Below, piece by piece: positions 27,963 to 38,953 of a stretch of 64,000 nt of DNA (positions are counted from its first letter, which is position 1; every line of letters starts with the position of its first letter). Source of the DNA: Nocardioides gansuensis (GTDB lineage Bacteria > Actinomycetota > Actinomycetes > Propionibacteriales > Nocardioidaceae). The stretch lies in assembly GCF_003076135.1 (NCBI RefSeq), contig NZ_QDGZ01000001.1, positions 806,001 through 870,000 on the forward strand, read 5' to 3'. The notes under the pieces were generated by a model. The model was not told where the DNA came from and did no database searches. It saw only the letters and a list, made by a program, of their open reading frames with translations. The translations under genes were made by a program, and so were the position numbers.

Positions 27963-30900
27963 ATGACCGAGACCGCCGTGCGGCACGCCAGCGCGCCACC
28001 TTCCTCCGGTCCTCCCGACGACCCAGCGCGCACCGTCGACTGGCGTCGACTGCAGGGCCCAGTCGTCGTGGCCGCGCTGGTCGCGGCGGCCGTGGGCGCG
28101 ATCGGCACCGCCCTCGGGTCCGTCGTCGCGGGACGGCTGGCCGCGCACCCGTCGGCCGAGCTGGTGGGGTGGCTGGCCCTGTGCCTGGTGGGCGCCGCCG
28201 TCGTCGACACCGCCGGCAAGATCGCGTGGGTCGGCCGCTCTGACCGCGCGGAGGGCCGCCTGCGCGAAGACCTCCTCCGGGCGGCGCTCCGGCAGCCGCT
28301 CGCTGCGCTCGGCGAGCAGGCGGTCGGCGAGATCCTCGACCGCGTCGACGACGACACCCACGAGGTCGGCAACCTGGTGCGCTGGCAGATCTGGATGCTC
28401 TGCCGCACGGTGTTCGCCACCGTCCCCATGTGGATCGTCGCGGGCCTCACCTGGTGGCCCGCGTTCCTGCTGTTCCCTCTGCTCGGGACGGTCACGTTCC
28501 TCAGCGTCCGTCCGCTGCTCGGCGAGATCTCGCGCCGCAAGGTGGTCGAGGAGATGGCCTGGACAGACCACGCCGCCGTTCTCGAGGAGGGCATCGCCGG
28601 GCGTGACGACCTGCGCACGACTCTCGGCCAGACCCACGTCGTACGCCGGGTGGCGGGCCTGTCCGCGGAGGTGCACGCCAGGTTCCGCGCCGTCCTCGAC
28701 GTCGAGAGCCGGCTTGCCCGGCGGGCGGGAGTGCTGTTGCACGCCCTGCTCGCCGGCGTCGCCGTGGCCGGGGTGGCGCTCGCCTCCGCCGGCGACCTCT
28801 CGGTCGCCCGGCTGGTCACGCTCTTCCTCGTCACCTCGACGTTCGTCGGGCAGATCGCGATGCTCGCCTACCACGTGCCCGACCTTCAGGCAGGACTCGG
28901 CGCGGTGATCCGCCTGCGCCAGATGCTGGCCGTCGAGCCCGAGCCCGAGGGCGGCCTCGACCTGCCCGGCGGACCGCTCGACCTGGAGCTCCGCGATCTC
29001 GGATTCGCCTACACCGAGGGCACCTTCGCCCTCCAGGGCATCGACCTCTACGTCCCGGCCGGCCAGACGATCGCGCTCGTCGGGCGCACGGGCTCGGGCA
29101 AGTCCACGCTCGCCTCGATCATCTCCCGCGCCGTGGAGCCGCCCACCAGGTCGGTGTTCCTCGGCGGGCGTGACGTCCGCGAGCTCGACCTCCAGCAGCT
29201 CCGGCGCACCGTCGGGGTGGTGACCCAGCGCACCGAGATCCTCGCTGGCACGCTGGCGGACAACATCACGCTCTTCGCCGACCGGCCGCGCACGGAGGTC
29301 GAGGCCGCGGTCGCCGAGCTCGGCCTCGACCACTGGGTCGCCGGTCTGCCCGACGGTCTCGACACGCTGCTCGGCCCCGGCGGCACATCGCTGTCCGCCG
29401 GGGAGGAGCAGCTGGTCGCGTTCGCGCGGCTGCTGGTCCGGGACGTGTCCGTGGTGGTGCTCGACGAGGCCACGGCCAGGATGGACCCGCTCACCGAGCG
29501 CCGGGTCGTCGCCGCGGCCGACCGGCTGCTCGCCGGACGCACCGGTGTGCTCATCGCCCACCGGCTCTCGACGGTCGAGCGCGCCGCCCTGGTGGCCGTC
29601 CTCGACCACGGTCGTGTCGTGCAGTCCGGTGCCCGAGCCGAGCTCGCCGTCGTGCCCGGGCCGTTCCGTGACCTCCTCGCCGCGAGCCGGTCCCTGCACA
29701 GCCCTACGGCCGACGAGGCCCTGGATGCGCCCGGTGCTGCCGCCGGCTCCGAGGTCACCACACCGGGCGTCGGCGCCCGGCGGCGGTCCGGGCCGCCGCC
29801 GCCGATCCCGGTGGTGGGCACCGGCCCGTCGCTCGCACGCGGCATCCTGCACGCGCTCCTCGTGCGTCCGTGGTGGGGCGTCCTCGGTGCCGCCCTGTTC
29901 CTGTTCTCGGCGCTGTGCGGGGCACAGGGCGCGGTGACGGGTCTCGTGTGGGGCCTGATCGTCGAGGACCTCCAGGCCGGAGGCCAGCCGACCGGGCTGG
30001 TCGTCGCGATCGTCGTCTCACTCCTCGCGGCGCCGGTGATGCTGGCCAACGCATTCTGGCGCTACCCGCGCTGGTGGATCGAGGTGATGCTGCGGGCCCG
30101 GATGTCCGTCCTCCACGGGCAGACGGACCAGCGCCGGCTGACGCGGACACCACCCGGCGAGGTCGTCGCCCGTTCGATGGACGCCGACCGCTACGCGCGC
30201 TACGCCGACCGCTGGGTCGACTTCGTCAACGGCCTCGTCATCGCCGGCGTCACCGCCCTCCTCGCCGGCACCTGGCTCGCCGGTGCCGTGCTGCTGGCGG
30301 TGATGGTGACCTCGGCGCTCGCCTCGACGCTCGGGCGCCCGATCGCGGGCCGCTCCGCCGCGGCGGCCTCCACAGCCCGGGCCCGGTTCGGGCGGGCCCT
30401 CGTCTCGGCACTCGAGTCGGCGCGCACGGTCAAGCTCGCCGCGGCGACTCCCGACGTCCACGCCTACCTGCGCCGGGTGGACTCCGGCCGCGTCGCGGCC
30501 GCTGTCAGGGAACACCGGGTCCAGAGCTTCCTCGACGGGGTGCCCGTGGTGATGGTGCAGTGCGGTGTGGTCGCCGCCTGGGCGATCTACTTCTCGGGTG
30601 GCTGGGGCCTGGCGACCGCCCTGCTGGTGGCGAACGCCGTCTCCGGGTTCGACTGGTTCGGCCGCGTGGCGGGGATGGTGGTGACCGAGGCGCCCGGCAC
30701 GCGTGCGTGGCAGGTCGAGACCAGCCGGTTCGCGGGCGGGCGCGACCTGATGGACCTGCCGCCCGGAGTCGACCTGGTCACCGGTGACGCCCCAGCGCCT
30801 GCGGCGGTCGGACGGGTGCCGCTGGAGAGGCTGTCGCTACGCGGCTTCTCCGCCCTCCACGACGACGGCACGATCGGGGTCAGCGGGGTCGACCTCGACG

Positions 30901-31502
30901 TCGAGGCGGGCGAGCTGGTGCTCCTGGTCGGCCAGGTCGGCTCCGGCAAGTCCAGCCTGCTAGCCGCCTTGGCCGGGCTGATCGAGCACAGCGGTGAGCT
31001 CCGCTGGAACGGTCAGGAGGTCACCGACCCCCAGGTCTTCCTGCGGCCGGGCCAGGTCTCGCACGTCGCCCAGGTGCCCCGTGTCCTCTCGGGCACCTTC
31101 GCCGACAACGTCCGGCTCGGCCACGACCGTCCCTTCGACGACCCGGTGGGGGCAGCGCGGCTCGGACCCGACGTGGATCAGGCGGGCGGCAAGGAGGCGC
31201 TTGTCGGACATCGTGGCGTCCGGCTCTCAGGCGGGCAGGTGCAGCGGCTCGCCCTTGCTCGTGCGCTCGCCGCCGAGACCGAGCTGCTGCTCGCGGACGA
31301 CGTGTCGAGCGCGCTCGACGCCGCCACCGAGATCGAGCTGTGGGCGGCCCTGCGCGAGCGGCGTACGACCGTGATCGGAGCGACGTCGAAGCGCGCGGCG
31401 CTCGCCCGCGCCGACCGGGTCGTCGTCCTCGTCGACGGGGAGGTCGCGGCCGTCGGGCCGTGGCGCGAGCTGGCCGGCGCCTGGGACCACCTGGCGGGAT
31501 GA
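27963..31502 (+). CDS. Full-length ABC exporter (TMD-NBD-TMD-NBD) with degenerate second NBD
   Basis: An 1179-residue fusion of two exporter halves. TMD1 spans about 40-310. NBD1 has Walker A RTGSGKST (K380), signature LSAGEEQ, Walker B VVVLDEAT (D501/E502) and H-loop IAHRLS. TMD2 covers about 630-910. NBD2 has Walker A QVGSGKSS (K996) and signature LSGGQVQ, but the catalytic glutamate is replaced (LLADD, D1113) and the H-loop histidine is lost (GATSKRAA, S1142). Only one site is therefore likely to hydrolyse ATP well, as in asymmetric exporters. NBD1's own signature has Glu in place of the second Gly. The substrate is unknown. Confidence 0.9.
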   Translation: MTETAVRHASAPPSSGPPDDPARTVDWRRLQGPVVVAALVAAAVGAIGTALGSVVAGRLAAHPSAELVGWLALCLVGAAVVDTAGKIAWVGRSDRAEGRLREDLLRAALRQPLAALGEQAVGEILDRVDDDTHEVGNLVRWQIWMLCRTVFATVPMWIVAGLTWWPAFLLFPLLGTVTFLSVRPLLGEISRRKVVEEMAWTDHAAVLEEGIAGRDDLRTTLGQTHVVRRVAGLSAEVHARFRAVLDVESRLARRAGVLLHALLAGVAVAGVALASAGDLSVARLVTLFLVTSTFVGQIAMLAYHVPDLQAGLGAVIRLRQMLAVEPEPEGGLDLPGGPLDLELRDLGFAYTEGTFALQGIDLYVPAGQTIALVGRTGSGKSTLASIISRAVEPPTRSVFLGGRDVRELDLQQLRRTVGVVTQRTEILAGTLADNITLFADRPRTEVEAAVAELGLDHWVAGLPDGLDTLLGPGGTSLSAGEEQLVAFARLLVRDVSVVVLDEATARMDPLTERRVVAAADRLLAGRTGVLIAHRLSTVERAALVAVLDHGRVVQSGARAELAVVPGPFRDLLAASRSLHSPTADEALDAPGAAAGSEVTTPGVGARRRSGPPPPIPVVGTGPSLARGILHALLVRPWWGVLGAALFLFSALCGAQGAVTGLVWGLIVEDLQAGGQPTGLVVAIVVSLLAAPVMLANAFWRYPRWWIEVMLRARMSVLHGQTDQRRLTRTPPGEVVARSMDADRYARYADRWVDFVNGLVIAGVTALLAGTWLAGAVLLAVMVTSALASTLGRPIAGRSAAAASTARARFGRALVSALESARTVKLAAATPDVHAYLRRVDSGRVAAAVREHRVQSFLDGVPVVMVQCGVVAAWAIYFSGGWGLATALLVANAVSGFDWFGRVAGMVVTEAPGTRAWQVETSRFAGGRDLMDLPPGVDLVTGDAPAPAAVGRVPLERLSLRGFSALHDDGTIGVSGVDLDVEAGELVLLVGQVGSGKSSLLAALAGLIEHSGELRWNGQEVTDPQVFLRPGQVSHVAQVPRVLSGTFADNVRLGHDRPFDDPVGAARLGPDVDQAGGKEALVGHRGVRLSGGQVQRLALARALAAETELLLADDVSSALDAATEIELWAALRERRTTVIGATSKRAALARADRVVVLVDGEVAAVGPWRELAGAWDHLAG

Positions 31503-31510
31503 CCGGCGCG

Positions 31511-31530
31511 CGCGGAATACGCACTCCGCG
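31511..31530 (+). terminator. Short hairpin between ABC and MFS genes
   Basis: CGCGGA (31511-31516), an 8-nt loop, then TCCGCG (31525-31530), starting 9 nt after the ABC stop. Only six pairs and no T run, so termination is uncertain. Confidence 0.4.
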
Positions 31531-31541
31531 AGGCGACTTGC

Positions 31542-31547
31542 GATCCT
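31542..31547 (+). promoter_or_regulatory. Leaderless -10 of the MFS gene
   Basis: GATCCT ends 7 nt before ATG 31555. The GTG at 31549 lies only 1 nt after it and would precede the transcript start, which favours the ATG. Confidence 0.45.
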
Positions 31548-31554
31548 TGTGACG

Positions 31555-32763
31555 ATGACCGCGCCGCCCGACACAGTCCTCGACCACCCCGCGGTCCGCG
31601 CAGCACATTTCGGTCTCGCCGTCCTCGCCCTCGCGATGGGTGGCTTCGCGATCGGCACGACCGAGTTCGTGACCATGGGCCTGCTGCCCCAGATCGCCGA
31701 CGGCGTGGGCGTCTCCATCCCGACGGGTGGCCACGTGATCTCCGCCTACGCGCTCGGCGTGGTCGTCGGCGCCCCCGTGCTGGCCTTCCTCGGCGCCCGC
31801 CTGCCCCGCCGCGCCCTCCTGGTGGCGCTGATGGCGGCGTTCGCGGTCGGCAACGCCGCCAGCGCCCTCGCCACGTCGTACGACGCGCTGGTGGTCGCGC
31901 GCTTCGCCGCCGGCCTGCCCCACGGGGCCTACTTCGGCGTCGCCTCGCTCGTGGCAGCGTCCCTCGCCCCACCCTCCCGCAAGGGCCGTGCGGTCGCGCT
32001 GGTGATGCTCGGCCTCTCGGTGGCCAACGTCGTAGGCGTCCCGGCCGCCACCTGGATGGGCCAGCACCTCGGCTGGCGCACCGCCTTCTGGGCCGTGACC
32101 GTCCTGGGCCTGCTCACCCTCGCCATGGTCGTGTGGTTCGTGCCGTCGGTGGCCGGCGACCCCGAGGCCAGTGGACGCCGCGAGCTCAGCGCCTTCGCAC
32201 TGCCCCAGGTGTGGCTCACCCTGCTCGCCGGGGCGATCGGCTTCGGCGGCATGTTCGCCGTCTACACCTACATCGCGCCCACGGTCACCGACGTCGGCAG
32301 CCTGGGCCAGTCGGCGGTGCCGGTGTTCCTGCTGTTCTTCGGCCTCGGCATGGTGGCCGGCACCTGGCTGGCCGGGGTGATGGCCGACTGGTCGATCTTC
32401 CGCTCGCTGCTCATCGGGGGCGCCGGCATGGGCCTGACCCTGCTGGTCTTCTGGCTCGTCGCCCCGCTCGGCTGGGCCGCCCTCCCGGTGGTCTTCCTGA
32501 TCACCGTGCTCGGCTCCGTGCTGGTGGTGAACCTCCAGCTCCGGCTGATGGACGTGGCCGGAGAGGCCCAGGCCCTCGGTGCGGCGATGAACCACGCGTC
32601 GCTCAACGTCGCTAACGCGCTGGGCGCGTGGCTCGGCGGCGTCGTCATCGCTGCAGGCTGGGGCTTCCGCGCTCCGGCGCTGGTCGGCGCGGCCCTCTCG
32701 GCCGCCGGGCTGGCCGTGCTCCTCCTCTCGGCGCTGCTGCACCGCCGTACGCGCGTGTCGTGA
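31555..32763 (+). CDS. MFS transporter, AraJ/drug-efflux type
   Basis: A 402-residue, 12-helix major facilitator. The first helix block (MGGFAIGTTEFVTMGLLPQIA) and the following GVSIPTGGHVISAYALGVVVGAP are characteristic of the AraJ/YdhP/Cmr group of sugar or drug efflux permeases. The loop LGARLPRRALLVALM is the motif A position between helices 2 and 3. The NHASLNVANALGAWLGG block lies in helix 11. The substrate is unknown. It follows the ABC exporter on the same strand with its own -10 box, so the two exporters may be regulated separately. Confidence 0.88.
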   Translation: MTAPPDTVLDHPAVRAAHFGLAVLALAMGGFAIGTTEFVTMGLLPQIADGVGVSIPTGGHVISAYALGVVVGAPVLAFLGARLPRRALLVALMAAFAVGNAASALATSYDALVVARFAAGLPHGAYFGVASLVAASLAPPSRKGRAVALVMLGLSVANVVGVPAATWMGQHLGWRTAFWAVTVLGLLTLAMVVWFVPSVAGDPEASGRRELSAFALPQVWLTLLAGAIGFGGMFAVYTYIAPTVTDVGSLGQSAVPVFLLFFGLGMVAGTWLAGVMADWSIFRSLLIGGAGMGLTLLVFWLVAPLGWAALPVVFLITVLGSVLVVNLQLRLMDVAGEAQALGAAMNHASLNVANALGAWLGGVVIAAGWGFRAPALVGAALSAAGLAVLLLSALLHRRTRVS

Positions 32764-32901
32764 AGAGCGAGACGGCGAGGTGACCGAGCCGTAACTGGGG
32801 CTCAACCGCCTGTTAGCACTTCTCCCTCACGATCTATCCCATCGCACCCGCGAGCCCGGCCCACCTGATGCCGCGGCTCACGACAGATGAGGGGGACACC
32901 C

Positions 32902-33072
32902 ATGGACGACGCGACGATCGACACGAAGATCGAGGCCTACGCCGAGCGCCGCAAGCTGCAGGAGGCACGCCACGCCGCAGGGGTCGTCGACCTGCTGGCC
33001 CGCCGCGAGGATCTCGCCGGCGTGAACCTGCTGGCCGACCACGTGCGCGAGGCCGTCGGCTGGAGCGCCTGA
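32902..33072 (+). CDS. Small acidic/basic helical protein, unknown
   Basis: A 56-residue protein, MDDATIDTKIEAYAERRKL at the N-terminus and DHVREAVGWSA at the end. It is almost entirely helical in character and highly charged. Third codon positions are nearly all G or C, as in the neighbouring genes, which supports it being real. GAGGGGGA is placed 6-7 nt before ATG 32902; the in-frame ATG at 32887 lies within this site and is less likely. No family recognised. It lies between the MFS gene and convergent trpS. Confidence 0.6.
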   Translation: MDDATIDTKIEAYAERRKLQEARHAAGVVDLLARREDLAGVNLLADHVREAVGWSA

Positions 33073-33089
33073 GCGGGACAGCGGGGTGC

Positions 33090-34139
33090 TCAGCTGTAGA
33101 GCATCCCCATCCGCTCGCGCACCTCGGTGAGGGTGGCCTCGGCGACCTCGTTGGCGCGCTCGTTGCCACGGCGGAGCACCTCGGCGATGTACGCCGGGTC
33201 GCCCTCAAGCTCCGCGCGACGCGCCCGGAGCGGGGCGAGCTCGGTGTTGAGGGCGTCGGTGAGGCGCTTCTTGAGCATGCCGCCACCGCCGTCGCCGATC
33301 TCCTCGGCCACCTGCTCGGGCGGCACGCCCTCGCACAGGGAGATGAGCAGGAGCAGGTTGGCGACCTCGGGCCGGCCGTCCGGGTCCCACGTGATGTGAC
33401 GGTCGGAGTCGGTCTTGGCGCCCTTGAGCTTCTTCGCCGTCTCGTCGGCGGTCATCCGCAGCTCGACGACGTTGCCCTTCGACTTGCTCATCTTGGTGCC
33501 GTCGGTGCCGAGGATCAGCGTCGCCGGGCTGAGCAGGGCGTCGGGCTCGGGGAAGGTCTGCCCGTAGCGCTCGTTGAAGCGCCGGGCGATCACCCGGGTC
33601 TGCTCGATGTGCGGCAGCTGGTCGCGGCCCACCGGCACGACGTTGGCCTTGCAGAAGAGGATGTCCGCGGCCTGGTGCACGGGATAGGTCAGCAGCAGCC
33701 CACCGATCGCCTTGATCCCGGCGGTGGCGGCCTCGTCCTTGACGGTGGGGTTGCGCTGCAGCTCCGCCACGCTGACGAGGCTGAGGAACGGCAGCATCAG
33801 CTGGTTGAGCGCGGGCACCGCCGAGTGGGTGAAGATCGTCGCCCGCTGCGGGTCGAGGCCCGCCGCGATGTTGTCGATGAGCAGGTTGCGCACGTTGCCC
33901 TGGACATCACCGATCACCTCACGGTCCGTGATCACCTGGTAGTCGGCGATCAGCTGCCACAGCTCGACGCCGGCCTGCTGGAGCTTCACCCGGTTCTTCA
34001 TGGAGGCGAAGTAGTGGCCGATGTGCAGGGCGCCGGTGGGCCGGTCACCCGTCAGCATCCGCAGCTTCTCGGGCGTCGTGGCCAGCACGGCCTCGACCTC
34101 GGCGCTGCGGGCGACGGAGGCGCGGTAGGAGTCGCTCAC
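33090..34139 (-). CDS. trpS: Tryptophanyl-tRNA synthetase
   Basis: A 349-residue class I aminoacyl-tRNA synthetase. The HIGH signature is exact (GALHIGHYF, residues 39-42) and KMSKS is exact (residues 216-220, TKMSKSKGN). DRPTGALHIG and PVGRDQLPHIEQTR are typical of TrpRS. The N-terminus is GTG 34139 (MSDSYRASVARS), set by a TAGGAT box 8 nt upstream; the in-frame ATG at 34253 overlaps the divergent gene. Upstream and divergent is the 2H phosphoesterase gene. Confidence 0.95.
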   Translation of the reverse strand: MSDSYRASVARSAEVEAVLATTPEKLRMLTGDRPTGALHIGHYFASMKNRVKLQQAGVELWQLIADYQVITDREVIGDVQGNVRNLLIDNIAAGLDPQRATIFTHSAVPALNQLMLPFLSLVSVAELQRNPTVKDEAATAGIKAIGGLLLTYPVHQAADILFCKANVVPVGRDQLPHIEQTRVIARRFNERYGQTFPEPDALLSPATLILGTDGTKMSKSKGNVVELRMTADETAKKLKGAKTDSDRHITWDPDGRPEVANLLLLISLCEGVPPEQVAEEIGDGGGGMLKKRLTDALNTELAPLRARRAELEGDPAYIAEVLRRGNERANEVAEATLTEVRERMGMLYS

Positions 34140-34147
34140 GGGCAGCG

Positions 34148-34153
34148 ATCCTA
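34148..34153 (-). promoter_or_regulatory. Leaderless -10 of trpS
   Basis: TAGGAT on the minus strand ends 8 nt before GTG 34139, with no ribosome binding site. Confidence 0.6.
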
Positions 34154-34211
34154 CGACCCGCGTGGCCATCCTCACCCCTCGCCCCGTACGACCCGGGACA
34201 CCCGCACGGGT

Positions 34212-34217
34212 TAAGGT
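34212..34217 (+). promoter_or_regulatory. Leaderless -10 of the 2H phosphoesterase gene
   Basis: TAAGGT ends 7 nt before GTG 34225. Confidence 0.6.
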
Positions 34218-34224
34218 GCCCGTC

Positions 34225-34737
34225 GTGCCCACCATCGGAGTCGCGCTCGCCATCCCCGAGCCCTGGGCCCGGGAGCTGCAGGACTACCGGACGTCCATCG
34301 GGGACGTCACGGCGTCGCTGATCCCCACGCACATCACCCTGGTGCCGCCACTCGAGGTCGACGGCGAGGACCTCCAGGTCGTCGCCGACCACCTCGCGGA
34401 CGTGGGCCACGGATTCGAGCCCTTCGAGATCCGGCTCCGTGGCACCGGCACCTTCCGCCCGGTCTCGCCGGTCGTCTTCGTCAACGTGGTCAAGGGCATC
34501 TCCGGCTGCGAGCAGCTCGCAGACGCGGTCCGCCGCGGGCCGCTCGCGACGCCGCTCTCCTTCCCCTACCACCCCCACGTGACGGTGGCCCACCACCTCG
34601 ACGACGACACCCTCGACCGCGCCTTCGACGAGCTGGCCGGCTTCGAGGCCGACTTCGAGGCGACCGTCTTCCACCTCTACGTGCACGACGCCGTGCGGGG
34701 GTGGGAGGTGACCCGCACCTTCCCCGAAGAGGCCTAA
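34225..34737 (+). CDS. 2'-5' RNA ligase / 2H phosphoesterase family protein
   Basis: A 170-residue protein with the two H-x-T signatures of the 2H phosphoesterase superfamily: HITL (H36/T38) and HVTV (H118/T120). The layout, with a repeat of the fold in each half, fits the family. The substrate (2'-5' RNA ends, cyclic phosphates, or others) cannot be told. GTG 34225 is chosen by its -10 box; the track-length alternative upstream has no support. It is followed after 2 nt by the BrkB-like gene. Confidence 0.85.
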   Translation: MPTIGVALAIPEPWARELQDYRTSIGDVTASLIPTHITLVPPLEVDGEDLQVVADHLADVGHGFEPFEIRLRGTGTFRPVSPVVFVNVVKGISGCEQLADAVRRGPLATPLSFPYHPHVTVAHHLDDDTLDRAFDELAGFEADFEATVFHLYVHDAVRGWEVTRTFPEEA

Positions 34738-34739
34738 GC

Positions 34740-35822
34740 GTGCCCGCGATCGTCGACACCCTCAAGACCAGGCTCACGGAGGCCCGCCACCGGTGGCCGC
34801 TGCTGGACCACGGGGTCCGGACCGTGGAGCACTACGGCAACGTCCACGGCAGCGCGCTCGCCGCGGCGGTCACCTACTTCGCGTTCCTGTCGTTCTTCCC
34901 GATCCTGGCGCTCGCCTTCGCCGTCATCGGCTTCGTCTCCCGGGCCTACCCCAACGCCGACGAGGACCTCGTCGAGGCCATCGAGCAGGTGCTCCCGGGT
35001 CTCGTGGGCGGAGAGGACGGCATCTCCCTGGAGACGTTCCAGCAGAACGCCCCCGGCATCCTGAGCGTCGGCATCCTGCTCGCGCTCTACTCCGGGCTCG
35101 GCTGGCTCTCGGGCATGCGCACGGCGCTGGTGGCGGTCTTCGAGGAGCCGAAGCGCGAGCAGCCCACCTTCTTCGTCGGCAAGCTGCGGGACGTGCTGGC
35201 GCTGCTCACCCTGGGCTCCGTGCTGCTGCTCAGCGTCGCCCTCTCCGGCGTCGCGACCAAGCTGGCCACGCCGATCCTGGAGCTCCTCGGCCTCGGGGTC
35301 GGCGCCGAGCCCGTCGTCTGGCTGATCGGGCTCGCGCTGGGCCTGGCGGCCAACTCGCTGCTGTTCTTCGCGTTCTTCAAGCTGCTGGCGAGCCCGGAGA
35401 TCCCGTCGCGGTCGCTGTGGTCGGGTGCGCTGCTCGGCGCGATCGCGTTCGAGCTGCTCAAGCAGGCGTCGACGTTCCTGCTGCAGGCCACGAAGGAGCA
35501 GCCGGCCGTGCAGGCCTTCGGCATCGCGCTGGTCCTCGTCGTCTGGATCAACTACTTCTCCCGGGTCGTGGTAATCGCCGCCTGCTGGGCGCACACGTCC
35601 CCGGAGGCCCGGGCGGCGCGTGCTGCGGAGCTGCCCGAGGCCGCCGTACAGGGACCGAGGATCGACCTGGCGCAGGCAGCCGTCCCCGAGCGAGTGGGCG
35701 CGTCTGCACACGCGCAGGGCGCCGAGTCGGCGCGACTGCGCGACCCGAAGGCGGCCTTCGCCGCCGGGGCCGCATCGATGCTGGGCGTGATCGCCCTGCT
35801 GAGGAGGAAGAAAGACCGATGA
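34740..35822 (+). CDS. YihY/BrkB-like inner membrane protein with repeat-derived tail
   Basis: A 360-residue membrane protein of the YihY/BrkB family (transport function suggested but unsettled). Typical features are HGSALAAAVTYFAFLSFFPILALAFA near 35-60 and five further helices, with VWINYFSRVVVIAACWAHT near 275. The last ~50 residues are a soluble tail; the ERVGASAHAQGAESARL part is coded by DNA resembling the hairpin repeats at 36068 and 22403 (first arm 19 of 21 bp alike). It then ends with another hydrophobic stretch and RRKKDR. It overlaps the next gene by ATGA. Confidence 0.85.
   Translation: MPAIVDTLKTRLTEARHRWPLLDHGVRTVEHYGNVHGSALAAAVTYFAFLSFFPILALAFAVIGFVSRAYPNADEDLVEAIEQVLPGLVGGEDGISLETFQQNAPGILSVGILLALYSGLGWLSGMRTALVAVFEEPKREQPTFFVGKLRDVLALLTLGSVLLLSVALSGVATKLATPILELLGLGVGAEPVVWLIGLALGLAANSLLFFAFFKLLASPEIPSRSLWSGALLGAIAFELLKQASTFLLQATKEQPAVQAFGIALVLVVWINYFSRVVVIAACWAHTSPEARAARAAELPEAAVQGPRIDLAQAAVPERVGASAHAQGAESARLRDPKAAFAAGAASMLGVIALLRRKKDR
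35692..35740 (+). repeat. Diverged copy of the hairpin repeat within a coding tail
   Basis: 35692-35712 differs at only two of 21 positions from 36071-36091 (GAGTCGGCGCATCTGCACACG). A second GCCGAGTCGGCGC block lies at 35721-35733. Both are translated in the BrkB-like tail. Confidence 0.7.
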
Positions 35823-36040
35823 AGTACACCAAGGGACACGCGTGGTTCCTGCTCGGCGTCGCCGTGTGGAACTTCGTGACCTGGGGGATGTTCACCCGCA
35901 ACCTCTACAACGCCCACGCGGCGGGGGAGGACCGGCCGGCGGGCTACTGGATCGCCCACTCCGTGCTGATCGTGGTCAACCTCGTCCTCGGTGGTGCCTT
36001 CGGCGTGCTCGGCTGGAAGGCGCTGCGCTCCACCCGCTGA
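35819..36040 (+). CDS. Small membrane protein (SCO4848-like), unknown
   Basis: A 73-residue protein with two membrane helices (about 8-26 and 47-66): MKYTKGHAWFLLGVAVWNFV and HSVLIVVNLVLGGAFGVLGW. Its ATG overlaps the stop of the BrkB-like gene, and GAGGAGG lies upstream within that gene. In other actinobacteria a similar small protein (SCO4848-like) sits beside YihY/BrkB genes; I recall this only generally. Function unknown. Confidence 0.78.
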   Translation: MKYTKGHAWFLLGVAVWNFVTWGMFTRNLYNAHAAGEDRPAGYWIAHSVLIVVNLVLGGAFGVLGWKALRSTR

Positions 36041-36067
36041 CCCGGCTCATCTGCACACCGAAATGCG

Positions 36068-36118
36068 GCCGAGTCGGCGCATCTGCACACGGGATGTGAG
36101 CAGATGCGCCGACTCGGC
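36068..36118. terminator. Long hairpin between the BrkB-like operon and sdhB
   Basis: GCCGAGTCGGCGCATCTGC (36068-36086), a 13-nt loop, then its exact complement at 36100-36118: 19 perfect pairs. A third arm (GCAGATGCGCCGACTC, 36132-36147) follows and runs into the sdhB stop codon. It lies between convergent genes and can act from both sides. It shares sequence with the 22403 hairpin. Confidence 0.82.
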
Positions 36119-36145
36119 GGGGTGGAGCTGTGCAGATGCGCCGAC

Positions 36146-36885
36146 TCAGTGGCCGTGGCGGAGTGCGGTGCGCAGGTCCCTGTTCAGCTGGGAGATCACG
36201 TCGAGCGGGATCTCCTTCGGGCAGGCCGCGGTGCACTCCCCGATGTTGGTGCAGCCACCGAAGCCCTCATGGTCGTGCTGGCCGACCATGTTGACCACGC
36301 GGGAGTCGCGCTCCGCCTGGCCCTGCGGCAGCTCGCCGAGGTGGGTGATCTTCGCGCCCATGAACAGCGAGGCCGAGCCGTTGGGACACGCCGCCACGCA
36401 GGCGCCGCAGCCGATGCAGGTGGCCACGTCGAAGGCCCGGTCGGCCGCGTCCTTGGGCACCTGGATCGAGTGCGCCTCGGGCGCCGACCCGGTGTTGACC
36501 GAGATGTAGCCACCCTGCTGGATGATGCGGTCGAAGGCGCCGCGGTCGACGCAGAGGTCCTTGAGGACGGGGAACGCGTCGGCTCGCCAGGGCTCGATGA
36601 CGATCTCGTCGCCGTCCTCGAACGAGCGCATGTGCAGCTGGCAGGTGGTCGTGACCTCGGGGCCATGGGCCTGGCCGTTGATCATCAGGCCGCACATGCC
36701 GCAGATGCCCTCGCGACAGTCGGAGTCGAACGCGATCGGCTCCTCGCCCTTGGCGTTGAGGTCCTCGTTGAGCACGTCGAGCATCTCCAGGAACGACATG
36801 TCCGGGGACACGCCGTCGAGCTCGTAGGTGTGCATCGCACCCGTGCTGGCAGCGTTCGGCTGACGCCAGATCTTGAGGGTGAGCT

Positions 36886-36889
<4 letters not shown>
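36146..36889 (-). CDS. sdhB: Succinate dehydrogenase iron-sulfur subunit (sdhCAB type)
   Basis: A 247-residue electron-transfer subunit. The [2Fe-2S] motif is [15 protein letters not shown], and the [4Fe-4S]/[3Fe-4S] part has [12 protein letters not shown] and [12 protein letters not shown]. The sequence matches the actinobacterial/FrdB-like subgroup that pairs with a five-helix diheme cytochrome b. It starts with GTG and overlaps the sdhA stop by 4 nt. Its own stop lies within the third arm of the intergenic hairpin repeat. It passes electrons from the flavoprotein to menaquinone. Confidence 0.95.
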
Positions 36890-38940
<2,051 letters not shown>

Positions 38941-38953
38941 GGGGGAGGCCCTT

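Noticed and set aside
36041..36145. Short coding frames in the BrkB-sdhB spacer
   Set aside because: They only translate the hairpin repeats; no start signal or codon bias.
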